From contig JAQFVV010012420.1 in NCBI GenBank assembly GCA_028023455.1, positions 1,986,001 through 2,050,000 on the forward strand: a stretch of DNA of 64,000 nt, given 5' to 3'. The notes under the pieces are model-generated. The model ran no database searches. It was not told where the DNA came from and saw only the letters and a list, made by a program, of their open reading frames with translations. Position numbers and translations under genes: made by a program. How positions within the stretch are numbered: position 1 is the stretch's first letter; every line of letters starts with the position of its first letter. The stretch comes from Epiperipatus broadwayi. Lineage: Eukaryota > Onychophora > Udeonychophora > Euonychophora > Peripatidae. This document shows positions 1 through 14,070 of the stretch, piece after piece.

Positions 1-1788
1 AGTATGCCAGACCCTTCCTGCTCCATATGTAAACACCCAAATTACCACATGCCATGCCTGCACTATATACTCTTCTGCCTTTGTTTTCAAATGATAAAAA
101 ATAAATAAATAAATCCTTTTTTTTTTCCCAATCCTCGGCCTGTCTAAATATTCAAATATTTACCTGCTTTATATGTTACTTTATCAATCTATTTTCACTC
201 CAACGTAGTTTACTATTTACTTATTACTCCACAATTTATGTATACCTACTTTATATATAATAAGAATGTATATATATCTAAAAAAAATATTAATAAAATA
301 TCTAAGTTTTGTCTATCACTTTCCATTTTTATTTAGGCCACTCAGCATGATTTTATTAATCTAATTTTATGTTTATATTGCTTCAGACCATTACATATTG
401 TGCACCATTATTTATTGCACCACAACTTTATGTTGTTTTGAGCCCTACCACATTGCATACCACCAACATCCCATCATAATATATAGTGAAAGAAATCTAA
501 GTTATGCATAGGATAGATTTAATTATTTAATAGTTTTTCAATTATTTTATTAAAAGTATAAAATGAAGCAATAATCATTTTTTCTTCAATAAATTTTGTT
601 GGTTTCTTAAAGAAAATGTTTCATTATTTTTTTACTAACTACTCCCCCTTCCTTAAAATGTAACTTAAGTTACAGTATAAAACTACTTGGCTGAAGAATC
701 AATGAGTGTGATTGATTAATATATAAAGATTCTTTTAGAAGAGACCTTTTGTATTTGATGAAAAACTAAAAATGTCTAAAAACTTTTCTGGAAAAAAATA
801 TTACTTTTAAATTATTTCTTATTTTAAAAGCCATTTTTAAGCTAGCTAAGTTATACGACTGGTTATAATTAAAATATTAACTAAAAAGAAATCCAAAAAA
901 CTAAAAACTCAATAGAAAACGAAACCTATTATTTTTTGTTTAAGAAAGGAAATACCTGGAAAAATTGTTATATGTACTGGATCAAGTATCTTTAAAAAAA
1001 AAAAGAACTACTGAAAAGGAATTGGATAATAAACTTTATAATAACATTTTAAGGAAAGAAAAAATACTAATAAAATTTACTTACCTTACAATAGGATTTA
1101 CTTAAAATGAAAAATATGCTGATTTTAAAATGGAAAATTTATACTATCTGTTTGCTAGTTCACTATATAAAAAGAAGATAAGAAAAAAAAACTGAGCTTT
1201 ATGTTATAGAATTATTTCACAAGAAATAATATTGAGAAAGAATAGTTTTCAGTCTTTTGTCATTTATGTTATCTTGACAGCTCATTTCAAAAAAATTTGC
1301 TGTTATTTTAAATTTATATGTTAAAATTGTAAATAAATATTAAAAAACAATAGCATAAAAGGTGAACAAACTCAAAAGATAAAATGAATTCAAGTAAATG
1401 CATCACAGATTATGATAAAAAAAAACTACATTAAATTCTTAACTCTGTGCTATTTCTTTACCATTGTTTTTTTTTTTATGCATCCTTAAATGTTCTAGGT
1501 TGTGCCTCACATTGAGAGTAGATAATAGTAAAAATCTATAAATTTTGTCTTGGTACATTTTATTTATTAAATTTGTTTAGCATATGAATTTTTTTAATTG
1601 GCTTAAATATTAATAAACAATGTAAAGAAACCTTTAGAGATTTCAACTTGAAGATAATTATCAAAAATATTAGTATTATGAAAATAATTGTTTTTTATTA
1701 ATGTTGTAAGAGATATTATTAACTGAAGGTTTTTATTACAACATTGGGAATCTTTTTTTTAATATTGTTTATTTATTTTCTTTCATAG
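1..1788 (+). other. Intron of the HSDL1-like gene (partial, no coding exon seen)
   Basis: This AT-rich stretch lies upstream of the first recognisable exon and ends in a clear polypyrimidine tract plus AG acceptor (TTTCATAG at 1781-1788). I find no coding exon, RNA gene or recognisable transposon in it. It is most simply the 3' part of an intron, with the exons for the NAD(P)-binding half of the protein lying outside the window. Confidence 0.7.
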
Positions 1789-2016
1789 ACTTACATTGAC
1801 TCATTTTCAAGAGCTCTTCACTATGAATACAGAAAACAAGGTATCATTATACAAACATTAGTACCTTTTTATGTCGCAACTAGAATGACAGAATTCAGTG
1901 AAACCCTGTCTCATCCAGGATATTTTATTCCATCTGCACCTCTTTATGCTAATAGGGCTATTAAAACTTTGGAATATTCAACATGGACCACTGGTTATTG
2001 GCCTCATACACTACAG
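1789..2016 (+). CDS. HSDL1: HSDL1-like protein, penultimate coding exon (phase 0 at both ends)
   Basis: The exon encodes 76 residues in one open frame, between a CATAG acceptor and a CAG/GTAGC donor. The translation has the signatures that follow the active-site region of the HSD17B3/12-HSDL1 branch of short-chain dehydrogenases: SFSRALHYEY, then QTLVPFYVATRMTEF, then TTGYWPHTLQ at the end. The first residue falls just after the position of the YxxxK active-site lysine, so the catalytic tyrosine (replaced by phenylalanine in vertebrate HSDL1) is in a missing upstream exon and activity cannot be judged. HSDL1 proteins are mitochondria-associated SDR relatives thought to be catalytically inactive. 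The exon joins in phase to 16168-16266. HSD17B12 is the alternative, but PFYVATRM and the downstream WLWMWGA favour HSDL1. Confidence 0.9.
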
Positions 2017-5009
2017 GTAGCTTCAATTATTATTTTTAAACTATTAAGTGCAAAATTTGTGTGATTTTGTTACTGCTTTCATATAGTTCATGAAATGTTC
2101 CTAATGGTAATATGTTAGCTAATCATCAACTATTATAAGTAGTAAGAATACCACTATCAATTTTTAATTGCTCTAATTTTATATTATTTTTGTTAATTGA
2201 ACACGTGTCTATTTCAGTACCTTCTTAGTTATGTTTCTGTTTGAAAAAACAAATTACTTTGAGTTTAAATGACATAGTATAAATTTTATGCTTCTTTTCT
2301 CATTTAGTGGTATCTCATACTGCTTATAGTCTAAATGACTGTACATTTGTTTTATTTATTTTTTAAATGACCACTTTTTGTCTACTTTTAAAGACAAATA
2401 TTGCAAAAATTATTGTAACTAATGACTATAATATTAAAAAAAATTATTTCATTGTTATAACTGATTGTAAGAAATTAATCACTTAAACAAAATTTTATTC
2501 CTCCATTTTCATGATTTTATGCTTTTTTTTAAAAAAAAACTTATACAAATATTTTAATTGTTTATTTTAAATAATGTTTATAACAATGAAATCAAACTTA
2601 AAATATTTATATAGAGCATTTGAAACATAGAGGTGTGTGACCTCTAATGCTAATGGTGATTGGGATGGAATACATAAAGATGTGATGAGGAAGCTCATCT
2701 GGTGTATGGCACTGTTTCATTTTAATGGTGACCTTCCATTAATTTGAGGGAATCTCAGAAGCAATGTTTGATGTGAGTTCCCTTGATATATTAAGTAGCT
2801 GAGCTGTATTTGGTATATTTTTGTGGCATCTCTTTTGTAAAGGCAGGTAGAGCATGCATAATGTGGCCATGTATGGGTGGACTTGCTTCTTTATTTATAT
2901 AATACACTTTTTTAAATTTACATGTTTTACAATATTTTCAGCCTCCTCTTACTACTGCTTAATAAATATTCTAATTCTATGAATAATCTGGTTATAAAAG
3001 TAGCAGTAGATTTACTTTGTTTTGATCGTATTGTTTTTGAAGCTCTGCTCGATAGACAGCTAATAAAGAATATGATAATAGAGGCTGTCAAATCATAATT
3101 TTTTTATTATACATTTATTGATATAGTATGAGAGTGGCTGTTTATGAATATTTTGTGCCACTATTCATTAAGCTTGCCAAAAGAAAGGGACTTTATTACT
3201 TCAGTTGTATTGTTGATTCTGATATTTGTTACATCTAGTGAATATTTTGGTGAGACATCTTTTTAAGTATTGACTTCTTGATTGTTGTAATTTTTTGGCT
3301 TTATAGGTTTAATTGTATCTAAAACATCATTACTAATAACAAAGACATAGATTTACTTAGTCTGTGTTGGCAAAAGTCACAATAAATATAACTGTTGGGT
3401 ATTAGATTTATTTTTTATTTTGTTTGCTTTATAAATTCCATTTGTTTACCCCAAGTAGCATTTTCGAAGGGTGGTTGATATGAGAAGCATTTTGCAATAT
3501 GGAATCTTTTATAACATTTTTTAAGATTTGATTGAATGTTATGATTTTTTCTTTTGCTTGTAATTTTAAAACTTGAGATTTGCCTTGAATATTGGTATTT
3601 GATTCTATATTCTTGTGGTGTTTATTTTTTTCTGATTTTACAGTTTTAAAACTTTTGACTGATAAAGCTTTTTCTTGATTGTGGGTGTCTTTATTTTCAG
3701 AGATGCATTTTGACATTAGGTAAGCTATTACATTTAATAATGCTATTTCCTTTTGTGAGCAACATTTTTTTGGTAACAATAATGTATAATAATTCCTTTA
3801 TTTAAAAAAAAACATGACTAAATTTACTTACAAAATGTGAAAAAGATTACTTTTTTTTATACTATTGTCAAATTGGGTTATTTGTTATAGCAGCCATATT
3901 AATGTTCTGCATATATATGGTATTGAAATAGAACGAACACTCTCTAGAGTTGGATAAAAACATTATATTTTCAAACCAATGACAAAATTCCCCATCCATC
4001 ATCAGTATGAAAGCACTGCTAAACAATTCCAACAGTTAAAATCTCAGTCCAATCTCCAAAAAGTCATACTTTAATTTTCTGTTCTACTTTAAATATAAAC
4101 TCATATATATATATATCACCACTTTTATAATTTATGATCAAGTTATAACTTAATCATTACCTAAGCTCTAGTCACATATTTCACAGTAATACATTTTATA
4201 TAATTAATTCTGCACCAAAATACAGATTTTAGCCTCAAATTATGTATCATTTTGCATGCTGGCTATCAGAACTCAATCATTATCAGGCCCCTTGTTGAAT
4301 GCCATTTGTAGTAGTACATATGAATAGGAGTACCTTGGGGAAATGGGAAAACATTATCATCACCAAATATCACAAATATAAAACAACCAAGGAATATAAA
4401 ATGAAGGAGCATTAGAATCAGCATGACTAACCATATATAAGTAGTTGAAATACATAATAAGAGTAAACAATGTATAACCTATTTTGTGCTATAAATTAAT
4501 TAATTAATGCAAATAAAAGAAAATAAACTATTATAATTTATTGGAGTTTTTTAAGCCTTAACCAGCCATTCTGGCATTACTGCAATACATAACAAAAGAT
4601 TCATAAATTCACAACTAGTACCAATCAAAATAAATTAATATTTTAGAATTATTAAAATTAATATAGATTTATTGTAACTTTAAATGCACACTTGTCAATT
4701 TTTTTTTAAAAAGAATTATATTAAAATGAAATAAAATAAATATCTATGGGCATAACATAGTAGTGTCTTTGTTGTTATCATTATTATTAATCTAATAATA
4801 ATAAAATTTAAAACTGAAGGCTGAAATGGTTTTTTTCTCATGTTTTTGATATTAAGAAATCACTCTTGTGAATTTATAATGCCCATCCTGTGTATGAGAC
4901 AGGTTATTTGTATTCTTTTTAGCAGTCATAAAATATATATAGTTTCTTCTATTGATAAATCAATTCTATTGCTCTCTTTTTGTTAATCTATATTTTATTG
5001 CATCCTCTC

Positions 5010-6655
5010 ATTAACTCCCTTTTTTCTTTCTCTATCTCCCGTCTGTTCTTTCTTCTATTTCAATGCCATTTTTACTCTTTATTGTCTTTTTCTAACCTTT
5101 CTCCAACTTTTACATCTTTTCCCACCTTTCTCTTTTTCTCTCATCTCTCCCTCTCTTTCCTGTTCTTTGTCTTTTTCTGGCCTTTCTTTAACTTTTACTT
5201 CTTCCCCTCCCCTTTCTCCTTTTCTCTCATCTTCCCCTTTCTTTCCTGTTCTTTCTTTTTTCTTTCATGTTATTATTCTATCCTAAGACCTATATCTCCA
5301 TTCTTCTCTTACCCCTTCTTTCTCTTTGCCTTTTTATCCTATCAAACAATTTTTTTTATTTTTACTTTCTTTTTCTGCCTCTATTATTTATTGTTTTTCT
5401 ACTTTTTACCATATTTTCCCCTTCTCTTCTATTCCTTTTTTCTCTTTCCTGTTCTTTCTCTTTTTTCTTTCATGTTATTATTCTATCCTAAGACCTATAT
5501 CTCCATTCTTCTCTTACCCCTTCTTTCTCTTTGCCTTTTTATCCTATCAAACAATTTTTTTTTACTTTCTTTTTCTCCCTCTATTATTTGTTTTTCTACT
5601 TTTTACCATATTTTTCCCTTCTCTTCTATTCCTTTTTTCTCTATCTTCACTCTATCCTTTTTTACTTTTTATTTCCTTCTTTATTGCATTATTTCTTCTT
5701 TTCAACTTTGTTTTTTCTTTCCACTATCATCCTTTTTCTCTTCTTGCTTTATCTTTTTCTTCCTTTTTATTATTTCTTTTTTCCCTAACTCTTTTTTCAT
5801 CATCTTTTTTTCTCTCTCTTCATACTTTTTTATTTATTTTCTTCTATTTTCTCTTGATATTTTTTCTTTTTAATCTTTTTCCATAATTTTCTCATCACCT
5901 TTCTCACCTCCTCTTTTATCCTCCTTTTCTTTCATTTTCATTCTCTTTGTCTTCTTTTTTACCTTTTTCTATATTTTTCTGCTAACTTACTATTTCTTTA
6001 TCTTCTCTTATCTTTCCTTCTTTTCAATCTACTTTTTTTCTTTTTCTATGTATCTCTTGATTTTCTTTCATTTTCTCTTTCCTTCTTTTTATATTTCTTC
6101 TCTTTATTCTCTCTGCTTCTTCCTTTTTCTTCCTTTTTTTATTTCCCTATTTTTCCAGCTTTTCTTTTTCATTCTTCCACTCTTTTTTCTCTTTTTACCC
6201 CCTTTTCTACTTTTGTCTTTTCTTCTTTTTACTTTCTTGTTTTTCTGCTCTTTATTCCTTCTTTTATTTCTGCAGTTTATCTTCTTTTTTCCTTGTTTTT
6301 TCTTTACTTTTCAATTGTTTTTTATTATCTTTTTATTTTCCTGTATTTTTCTTTTTTTATCTTCATTCTTTTTCTTTCTAATTTTTCCTCTTTTTCTTTC
6401 TGTCTGCTCTTTATCACTCTCTATTATTATCTCTATTATTTCTTCTCTTATTCATTTTTTCTGTCTCTTTTTCATTTTCTTTATTATTTTCATTTTTTCT
6501 TCTATCTCATTTTTCTTTTTTCTGTTTTTTTTTCCCCAGATTTAATTTTTTCTCTTTTTTATTCATCTTTGGTTCGATTTCCTTTTTCTCCCTAAACTCT
6601 TCCTACCTTTTTACTGTCCATTCCCCCCCCCCATGTTTTCTTTTACCTATTTATT
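5010..6655. repeat. 1.6 kb polypyrimidine (C/T) tract
   Basis: On the + strand this stretch is almost entirely T and C with scattered A and very few G, ending in a C9 run near 6631. It is made of degenerate CTTT/TTTCT words rather than a perfect microsatellite. The low purine content removes most stop codons, so several long overlapping frames rich in Phe, Leu and Ser appear; they are compositional artefacts. Since the host intron is transcribed rightward, the nascent RNA is pyrimidine-rich here. Such tracts can form triplexes (H-DNA) and can bind polypyrimidine-tract proteins; neither is shown here. Confidence 0.9.
5241..5642. repeat. Tandem duplication of about 205 bp inside the polypyrimidine tract
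   Basis: Two near-identical units, about 5241-5443 and 5444-5642, share rare purine-bearing landmarks: CATGTTATTATTCTATCC at 5266 and 5471, and a CCTAAGACCTATATCTCC block after each. They differ by a few small indels in the T runs. Just upstream a weaker repeat with an 85-bp offset begins (GTCTTTTTCT at 5084 and 5169), so the tract grew partly by local duplication. Confidence 0.9.
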
Positions 6656-7019
6656 GATTTTGACAATTATTTTATTCTTATTAATACAAGCTTTTCAAAA
6701 TAATAATATGGAACTTCTATAAAAATTATAGAGATTTAAAGGTAGAAATTCAGAAACTATTAATTAGGCACAAAATAATTGTGAATTAAAAAAGTTGTAG
6801 ACAAGGTAGAATCATTTTTTAATTATGTTTATATGAGATTTTTTTAATATTGAAAGTAATATATAGATCTGGAAAAAAAAGTAATGTTATCTTATTAAAT
6901 CCGTATTAGACATATTTTATATGATAATGGTGATATTTTGAACAAATAAAAAGAGTAGTTTGTTCACTTTTTGAATGATAATACAAGGATTCTGATAATA
7001 GCATTTAATGATAAATTCA

Positions 7020-8270
7020 TCCACTCTACATTTGTTGGGCAACATTTGGATAAAGTTAACCAGATTAATAAAGTTAATAGTTCTTTCAAATCTTAAAAGT
7101 GGGAAGACTGCAGACCCTGATAAGATACAGAGAAAGTTTTAAAAAATGATCATAATTATTAGCTTCAAAATATTGGATTTTTTTTAGAAATGGAATAATG
7201 AAACTGTGGCACCTGATTTTAAGCATGTTTCTGTTGTTCCAATGTAAAAAAAAATAATCTGGATAAAAAAACTGCAATAATTATCTTAGAATATTGTTGT
7301 GTGCTACAGCTAAAGCATTTTAAAACATTTTGATTAATAGGTTGTCTCTAGTTACCCAGTTTATTAAAAATATTTGTTCATCAAAGTTTATATTTTACAG
7401 CTTTTACATAGTAATATGAGAGGAAGTATAAATATTTCTGATGAAATGTGGATTAATTTAAAACTTTGTTTTGAATTTTATAATACTGATTTTGAAGTCA
7501 CTTTGCAAATGACTTCATGAAACACGCATCAAGATACAAGATAAATTTGGAGATTTTTTAATTTGAGCCTATTAAAAGCACAAGCATGAACTCTATCCTT
7601 TTAGCTTGTGTTTACAAAATACTGATAATTACAGTATTTTTTCCAATTTATTAAAAAATGATATATAAGTGTTCTTAAGATTTTTAATTCAGTTGTATGA
7701 AAACTATTTTAACTGTTAATATTCAAAACAACTTAATTGTTTAACATCCTTGGACTGCAATAAAAATCTTTAAAAGTTTTTTGCTCTCTAACCATCTGAG
7801 ATGGAGTGTGAATCAGTTTAAATACCTTAGGAAAATATTAAATACAAAGTTTAAAAATAGAAATGGCACACTATAATTAATACAGAAAGCTGTTATTTCA
7901 CCAAAAATGATATGGCACTGAGACATGGACTTCTTGTCACCATAATGACACTAAAAAGATTTTTATTTATTTGAAGGTATATAAAAACCTAAAAAATATG
8001 ATATGATCATAATGCCACTCGGTAAGTTTTTCAGTTTACTAGATGCGATACTATAGAAATAAAGACAGGATTTTATTAAATTGGGTTTGTGAAGTACATA
8101 AATAACATATATCTATAAAATATTTTTAGGTGAATTTGGTTCTGCATAGAGACAAACTCCATTTATGTAATAAATATTCTTTCAAAGATTCTCTAAGGAA
8201 TCTCAATCTTAATTGCTTTGTTAAAAAGTTATAAGAACAGAATTCAATGGAGAACTAAAATTAGGCACAA
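7020..8270 (+). mobile_element. Decayed LINE reverse-transcriptase remnant (+ strand)
   Basis: The translation is full of frameshifts but shows the N-terminal RT landmarks in order. LKSGKTADPDKIQRKF at 7092-7139 is the 'LKxGKAxGPDxI' block. VAPDFKHVSVVPM at 7206-7244 is the 'VPxDWKxxxIxPIxKK' block and is followed by a lysine run. Further degraded RT-like segments follow, with a possible 'QFKYLGxILN' block near 7815. No terminal repeats or poly-A end can be placed. It lies in sense orientation within the HSDL1 intron. The clade (CR1/jockey versus RTE-X) cannot be settled from so little sequence. Confidence 0.75.
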
Positions 8271-10349
8271 TGGTAAATTAATTAAAATTTAACATTCAAT
8301 TTCACCCTAATTTACAAATATGATTTCACTTAAGTACACTCATTATATATTGTAAAACATAGCATTGAAGGATATGTGACTAAAAAACAGTCTATGATAT
8401 ATGATATATGAACTTATTTATGTTTTCAAATATTTATTTGGACAGTCATTGCAAAACTCACTTTAAATTTGTTTATCTTTTTTTATTTTTTGGAGATAGA
8501 TTAAGCATAATAATGGTTCCTGTTCTTAGGGTTAATGATGTTCAAGTTTATTTCAAATTTAGAATTAAAATTCAACTGGCATATTGTTGTGATCAACTAA
8601 AATAACTTTTTCACTACATGTTAATAAAAAAATTTAAATGAACTTATCAGATGTACACTATATAATTTTTCTTAACTTTTGTGATGAAATAATCAAGTTT
8701 TCTTGGGCATATTTTGATGCAGATATGAATTGATTTATTATGACTAGTTCACAACATAACTAGAAAAATTTAGCTCAAAATTATTTTCCAGTATTGAGTT
8801 ATTGTTAATTATTCAATATGCAATAATACTCGTTTATGATTTTTATATAAATTATTTTAAAGCTTCAAATTTTATATAATTTCAATATAAACCATTGTAT
8901 GACTTTAAGATTAGATACTTCATCTTGCATTTATAATTCTACTTTAAAAAAAAAAATGGTTATAATAAATTTTATTTAAAAATAATATCTAAAGCAAATT
9001 TTGTAAATAGACTAATAAGTATTTTTATATGTGAATAGAATTTTGGCAAATCTAAAATGCTATAGCTAAGTATAATCTTGCATGATTAGATAGATAGTGA
9101 TAGAATGATAGACTCTAAAGCTGAGGATTTATGAATGGTGGCTCATCTCTGTCACGTTTGTTGTTTGAATTTCATGTAAACTCCCACAAATAAATAAAAT
9201 AATTTTAAAAAAGATCAGTTTTTTTTATACTTTTCTTGACTTATTTTATTTTTGGTTTCAAAGATTTTATTTCTATCTATATTGATAAGCATCATTATAA
9301 GAAATCATAATTTTTTCTTTAAAAACGAATTACTAATTGCTAAGTGTGGAGGATTTGACCTACTTTTCATTCTTAGTTTTATTCTCTTATTAAGAATAGT
9401 TGCAATACTCTTTTACTAAGAAAATATTAAATATTTATTTTAGTTGGTTATTAGCTACCTTAAAAAAAAAAAAAATCTAAAGCTGATTAGAACCTGAAAT
9501 TTTTTCCTGCTCTTGTCTTTAAACCACATGATGAATATTATTAAATGTCTATCATATTTAAAATCATTTTTTGAGCTATTAAACCCAAGCCTGCATCAAG
9601 TACTAATCAAAATGTGTGTGTGATAGTTTAAAAACTAACGTGAACTGCGGGTAACATATTAGATAGTTTGCTCAAGATTATCATTTATATTTTAATTAAT
9701 ATCAATCTTGAATAAAAGAATTAATCATTTTCCAACCTCAGCTTGTTATATCCAGATAATTGACTCATAACTATTACAAAATAAACTGTAAGTTATTAAA
9801 AGTCTTTGACACTAAGTAGATTTCTTTTTTCAAGTTTTTGATATTGGGAATTATGTTTGCTGCTCACATCACGTGATTAAATATAATTTTAATTTATTCT
9901 TCGGAATGCATTTCTAATTTTTCTTTTAATGATTTTTTTTTTTTCCAGGCAATAAATTTTTATTTTTAAAAATTACGTAAATAAATTACTTATTACTTTT
10001 TATTTTGTATTTACATGACAATGAAATATTAAGTAATTTTTAGGTTTGCGGGTGTGAATGTCTGTTTGTTTGAGTACAGCAGTGTCCTCAAGTGTCAATA
10101 ATTAAATAATTTTTCAACAAAAAAAAGAATGGAAAAATATGGAAGTTGTCTATCTATAAAAAAATATATTACGCGTGGGAGAAAGAAAAACGTAAATAGC
10201 CATGTGTGTGCGCTGAAAATCAGATATATTAATCTTTAACTTGGATTAAAGTTTATATCTGTGCTAGAGAAAATCTCTAGTTTAATAAATGATTAATAAT
10301 AACCATTACGTGTTTATCAAAAAATTGATAACGTAAAAGTTGGGAGAGG

Positions 10350-10505
10350 AGTAAATTGACGCTTGAAAATAAAGATGAGACAATTTGCTCTACATAAATG
10401 CTCTTCATGTAATAAAGATATATATATGAGAGATGATGTCCTGGCCCAAGTGATGAGTGCTGGTTCAGCACGAAATGCATCTTGGGGGTTATTTGTCTTT
10501 TATTG
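10350..10505 (+). repeat. Family B foldback repeat, single-arm fragment
   Basis: The stretch around 10425-10500 carries the family B landmark GATGAGTGCTGGTTCAGCAC followed by CGAAATG and TTGGGGGTTATTTGTCTTT. The same order is seen at 22360-22430, 33085-33140 and, on the opposite strand, 35160-35220 and 59275-59310. Only one arm is present here and I cannot set the exact borders. Confidence 0.6.
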
Positions 10506-10559
10506 TATCTTTATTTATATGAAATAAAAAAGAATGGAGAAATATGGAATAATAATACG

Positions 10560-10579
10560 TTTATTTATTTATTTATTTT
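10560..10579. repeat. (TTTA)n microsatellite
   Basis: Five contiguous TTTA units inside the HSDL1 intron. Confidence 0.85.
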
Positions 10580-11779
10580 GAAAAATAATTATTAATAAAG
10601 ATATATTGCTACTATTGGATGGCGTCAACATAAGTTTCTGATGATCGATGTGTATTCATCGTTTTCAGCATAATTTATGTAAGTGCAGTCTGACTCTATA
10701 TTCCTAATCGTAAACCCTGTGGTTTGAAAAAATATACGTCTTATTTATAAATATGCTGGCTGCCATTTTTTGTCTATTCCACATTCATAATCATAGTGGC
10801 ACCACTTGTAATTGTGAAATTGGTGTTGGAAAAAAATGAAAATTTCTGATTCATCATACTACCGTTGTTGTGATCATAACAGTATCACAAGAAAATGTCT
10901 GCTACTATTTGTGCAGACTAATATTTTTAAGATTTACAAATTAATAACGTGTAAATATTTTAGCGTAATTGTCAATATTTATCATAAGAAAAATGAAGGA
11001 TAGTATTTTTTGAAAGAGATAATGTAATCTGAATGCATTCGCATGTGCACAGAACTGGTCATAAGTGAGATGATTTGTCTGATTCAGGGATAGAATTGAA
11101 ATAGGCATGAAAAAAAAACATTATATTGAAAATATGTATATATTTAATAACTTTTTATTTAATATAAATTTTTCCTATTACATTCATTGCCTTGTTTATA
11201 AAAAGCCTTGTCAATATTTTTTGAACTTATCTCAGGCACCAAACTATTTGCATATGTACAGAATTCTTTCTAAATTTATTACTCCACTGTCTTTTTTAGA
11301 AAGTCACTTTTCTATTTTTTTTCAGTACTTATTTTTGTTGGTGCCTTAATGTATATTTGAATTAAACTGTCATAGGCATGCATCTACATGTTTAAAATTA
11401 CTTTTTTGTACATAGAATTATTTTAAATGTATATTATTTATTATTATTCAGGAATTTTGAAATCAATACAAAGTCTTTGAACTAAAATGATTGGATTAAT
11501 TATTGATTTCTCCCACACAGTTTAAAATAGTACTTTTAATTGTTGATGTGTCTGCAATCAACTTCCAATCAATATCATTGTGCACTTCCTGTTTCTTATA
11601 TAGATATTAGTAATAATAATATGTTACATGTAAGCAAGTAGACAATTTTACGACAGCCACAAGAAAAAAAGAAACAAAATAACTATTCTAGAAATGAATT
11701 CTGTGATGACTATACAAACTAATATGTGAACCACAAATATGTCCATATAAAAACATGATAATCCATTTTTCCATTTACT

Positions 11780-14070
11780 AGTTAAATTAAGATATTACCT
11801 TTTACTTTCCTCAGCAGAAAACCTTTCTTTCTGAATGACTTCAATGTAGCTCTCCAGTGTATTCTATCCTCTGCTTGCCCAATGGAAACATTTTACATTG
11901 ACTTTTTTAGGATGGCTTTAAGATAATTCTTATAATATAAATGGGAGTTACCTCATCCATGAAAACCATGCTCAAATTTACCAATAAAACATCTTTTAGG
12001 AAGTTTTGCATTGGTCATTCATTTTAAATGTATTATCCAATGAAAGTGTGATTTTACAATAAAGGACTCTATATATAGTACTACATCCAGTAAGTAGCAG
12101 AACATATTGATTGATAGTATTTTTAAAATTATATAGAGTATCCTTAAATGAAACTTTTCTAATATCTTTATATTGCATCAATAGATTATGAAAATCTCAC
12201 TTTCATACAATAAATTAGGTAAAATATACAGCTAACTTAGTTACAATGTTGTTCTCTGTGATAAAATACTTTATTTTTTAACTTTTAAGACCACTTTTCT
12301 ATTTATAAAATTACCAAGGTATTTAAACTAGTTTACATTTTCAAGTTAATAGTACCTAAGCTAAAAGTTGCTAAGATTTTTTTTCCCCTTGAACTTTTTG
12401 AATATTAATTAACAAACCAAATTCTTTATATATTACAATCAAAACATTAAGTACATTTTGCAAATCATCTTTTGAACTGGCAGAAATAGCATGATCATAA
12501 GTATATTGTAAATTCAGAATCCAAGAAATTGTTCTTGGTTTTTATTTATCAATTCAAACTAAAAATTTGATCATCAAATTTACATACTATCTTGATCTCT
12601 GTTTCATTGAGCTATCTATAAACAATTCCAAAGACATTCATAAAAATTGTGTTTGATAAGTACACATCCTTGTTTAATATCAGTATATATTTCAAATATC
12701 TCAGATATTAGTAATAACATTTCCTCTGATTCCATCATTTTGGTGGGCAGTCAGCTAATTTCAAACAATGCTATAAATCTTATTATTAACTGAATCAAAT
12801 GCCTTGATCAAATCAATAAATATAATATATAAATCACTCCTTTGCTCCTACCACTTTTCTTTTATCTGCCTAGTAACAAAAACCTTCTATATAATGTTTC
12901 ATGATTATCTAAAGCCACACTGAATCTCAGGTAATCATTCAAACTGTGACTGGTAGAAGTAACCTATTCAACAAAATGACTCCCCTGATTTTGTGTGTCC
13001 CTTTATTTTTAAAAATTGGAACAATAAAAGAATCCTTAAGACTATGTTGCACAACTTCATGGGTCCATACATTTCTAAAATATTTCAATATTCAAAATTA
13101 ACATATCACCACTATATTTTAAAATTTCTCCATGTATTTTTAGGAATACAAAAAATTATTTTGACTTCACTAAGCTGAATATCTTTATTAAAATCTAAAT
13201 TAATAAAGAATATGGATATCTCATTAAGAGTCATCATCTCATTTCTGGTATCATTATTCAAAAATCAAAAGGTGATCAGAATATTTCTTCTACTTGTCTA
13301 AAACATCATTATCATCATATGAGAAAATGCCATGGCTGGATTTAATAAGATTGTGATACCATTTCTCAGGTTTATATGTTCCTTTCAATGCATCAAAAAA
13401 TATCTAGAATGACCATGATCAGTCAATGTCTGTATCTATTTTGCAGTTTTAATTTACCAATCACTTTTAAGCTATTACAGGATTCTGCCAAGCAAAAAAA
13501 TGCCACATTTCCTTTTAATCAAAGGCCTAATAATAAGATCATTATCAGAAAATTAGTCCTGAATGATAAAAGTTAATCATTTTAATACTTATTAGCAGTT
13601 AAAAATTATTATGTATAGTAGATTACTAATGAATGATCTATCCAACAATCTGCATTTGCAAGTTCTTATATCATGTGAAACTTCTCTTGGATTCTGATTC
13701 TTGACTACAATGTAATCTATTAAATGTCATTGTTTTGTCCGTGTATACACCCATGTTTTTATAGCCGTTTTTCTACCTGAACAAAATGTTTGTGATAGAC
13801 AATTCATTAGCTGAGCAAAAATTCAATAATAGCAAATCATTTGAATTTATATCCCCAATTATTTCCAATAATTTTTGACTAAAATTTATTATTTGTACCA
13901 ATACATGCATTAAAATCTCTAAGAAGACAAATTTGATCTTTTAAGAGTCTTGTTTATTAATGCTATCAACAAGGAATTAAAGCTTTCTTTCTCTGAATCT
14001 GAAGTTGGCACAAATAAAATGAGCACAATTGTCCAAAGTGAGTTTTAATAAATTTCAATTTTTAGATCAA
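11780..14070 (-). mobile_element. Decayed LINE (endonuclease plus RT plus C-terminal region), minus strand
   Basis: Read on the minus strand, the order is that of a non-LTR retrotransposon. The endonuclease comes first: LLRDFNACIGTNN at about 13888-13926, the 'GDFNARxG' block. Next are a 'KHGCIHGQNND' segment (matching the usual WMHPRSKHWxxIDY region) and CWIDHSLV near 13650. The RT follows: VPIFKNKG near 13010, LIDLIKAFDSV near 12790-12825 (motif A), DIKQGCVL at 12658-12681 (motif B), then an LQYTYDHA-like relic of the LQYADD catalytic box near 12490. A C-terminal segment with LKAILKKVNV lies near 11900. It has many stops and indels, so it is long dead. The block order fits the CR1/jockey-like LINEs common in aquatic invertebrates. 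Confidence 0.85.

Noticed and set aside
3429-3779. 116-codon minus-strand frame as a gene
   Set aside because: Low-complexity Lys/Asn/Ile composition, no recognisable domain, located in an intron, no flanking splice or promoter evidence.
4980-6595. Open frames up to 297 codons on the + strand as protein-coding genes
   Set aside because: They are Phe/Leu/Ser-rich, overlap each other in all frames and exist only because the polypyrimidine tract lacks purine-containing stop codons.
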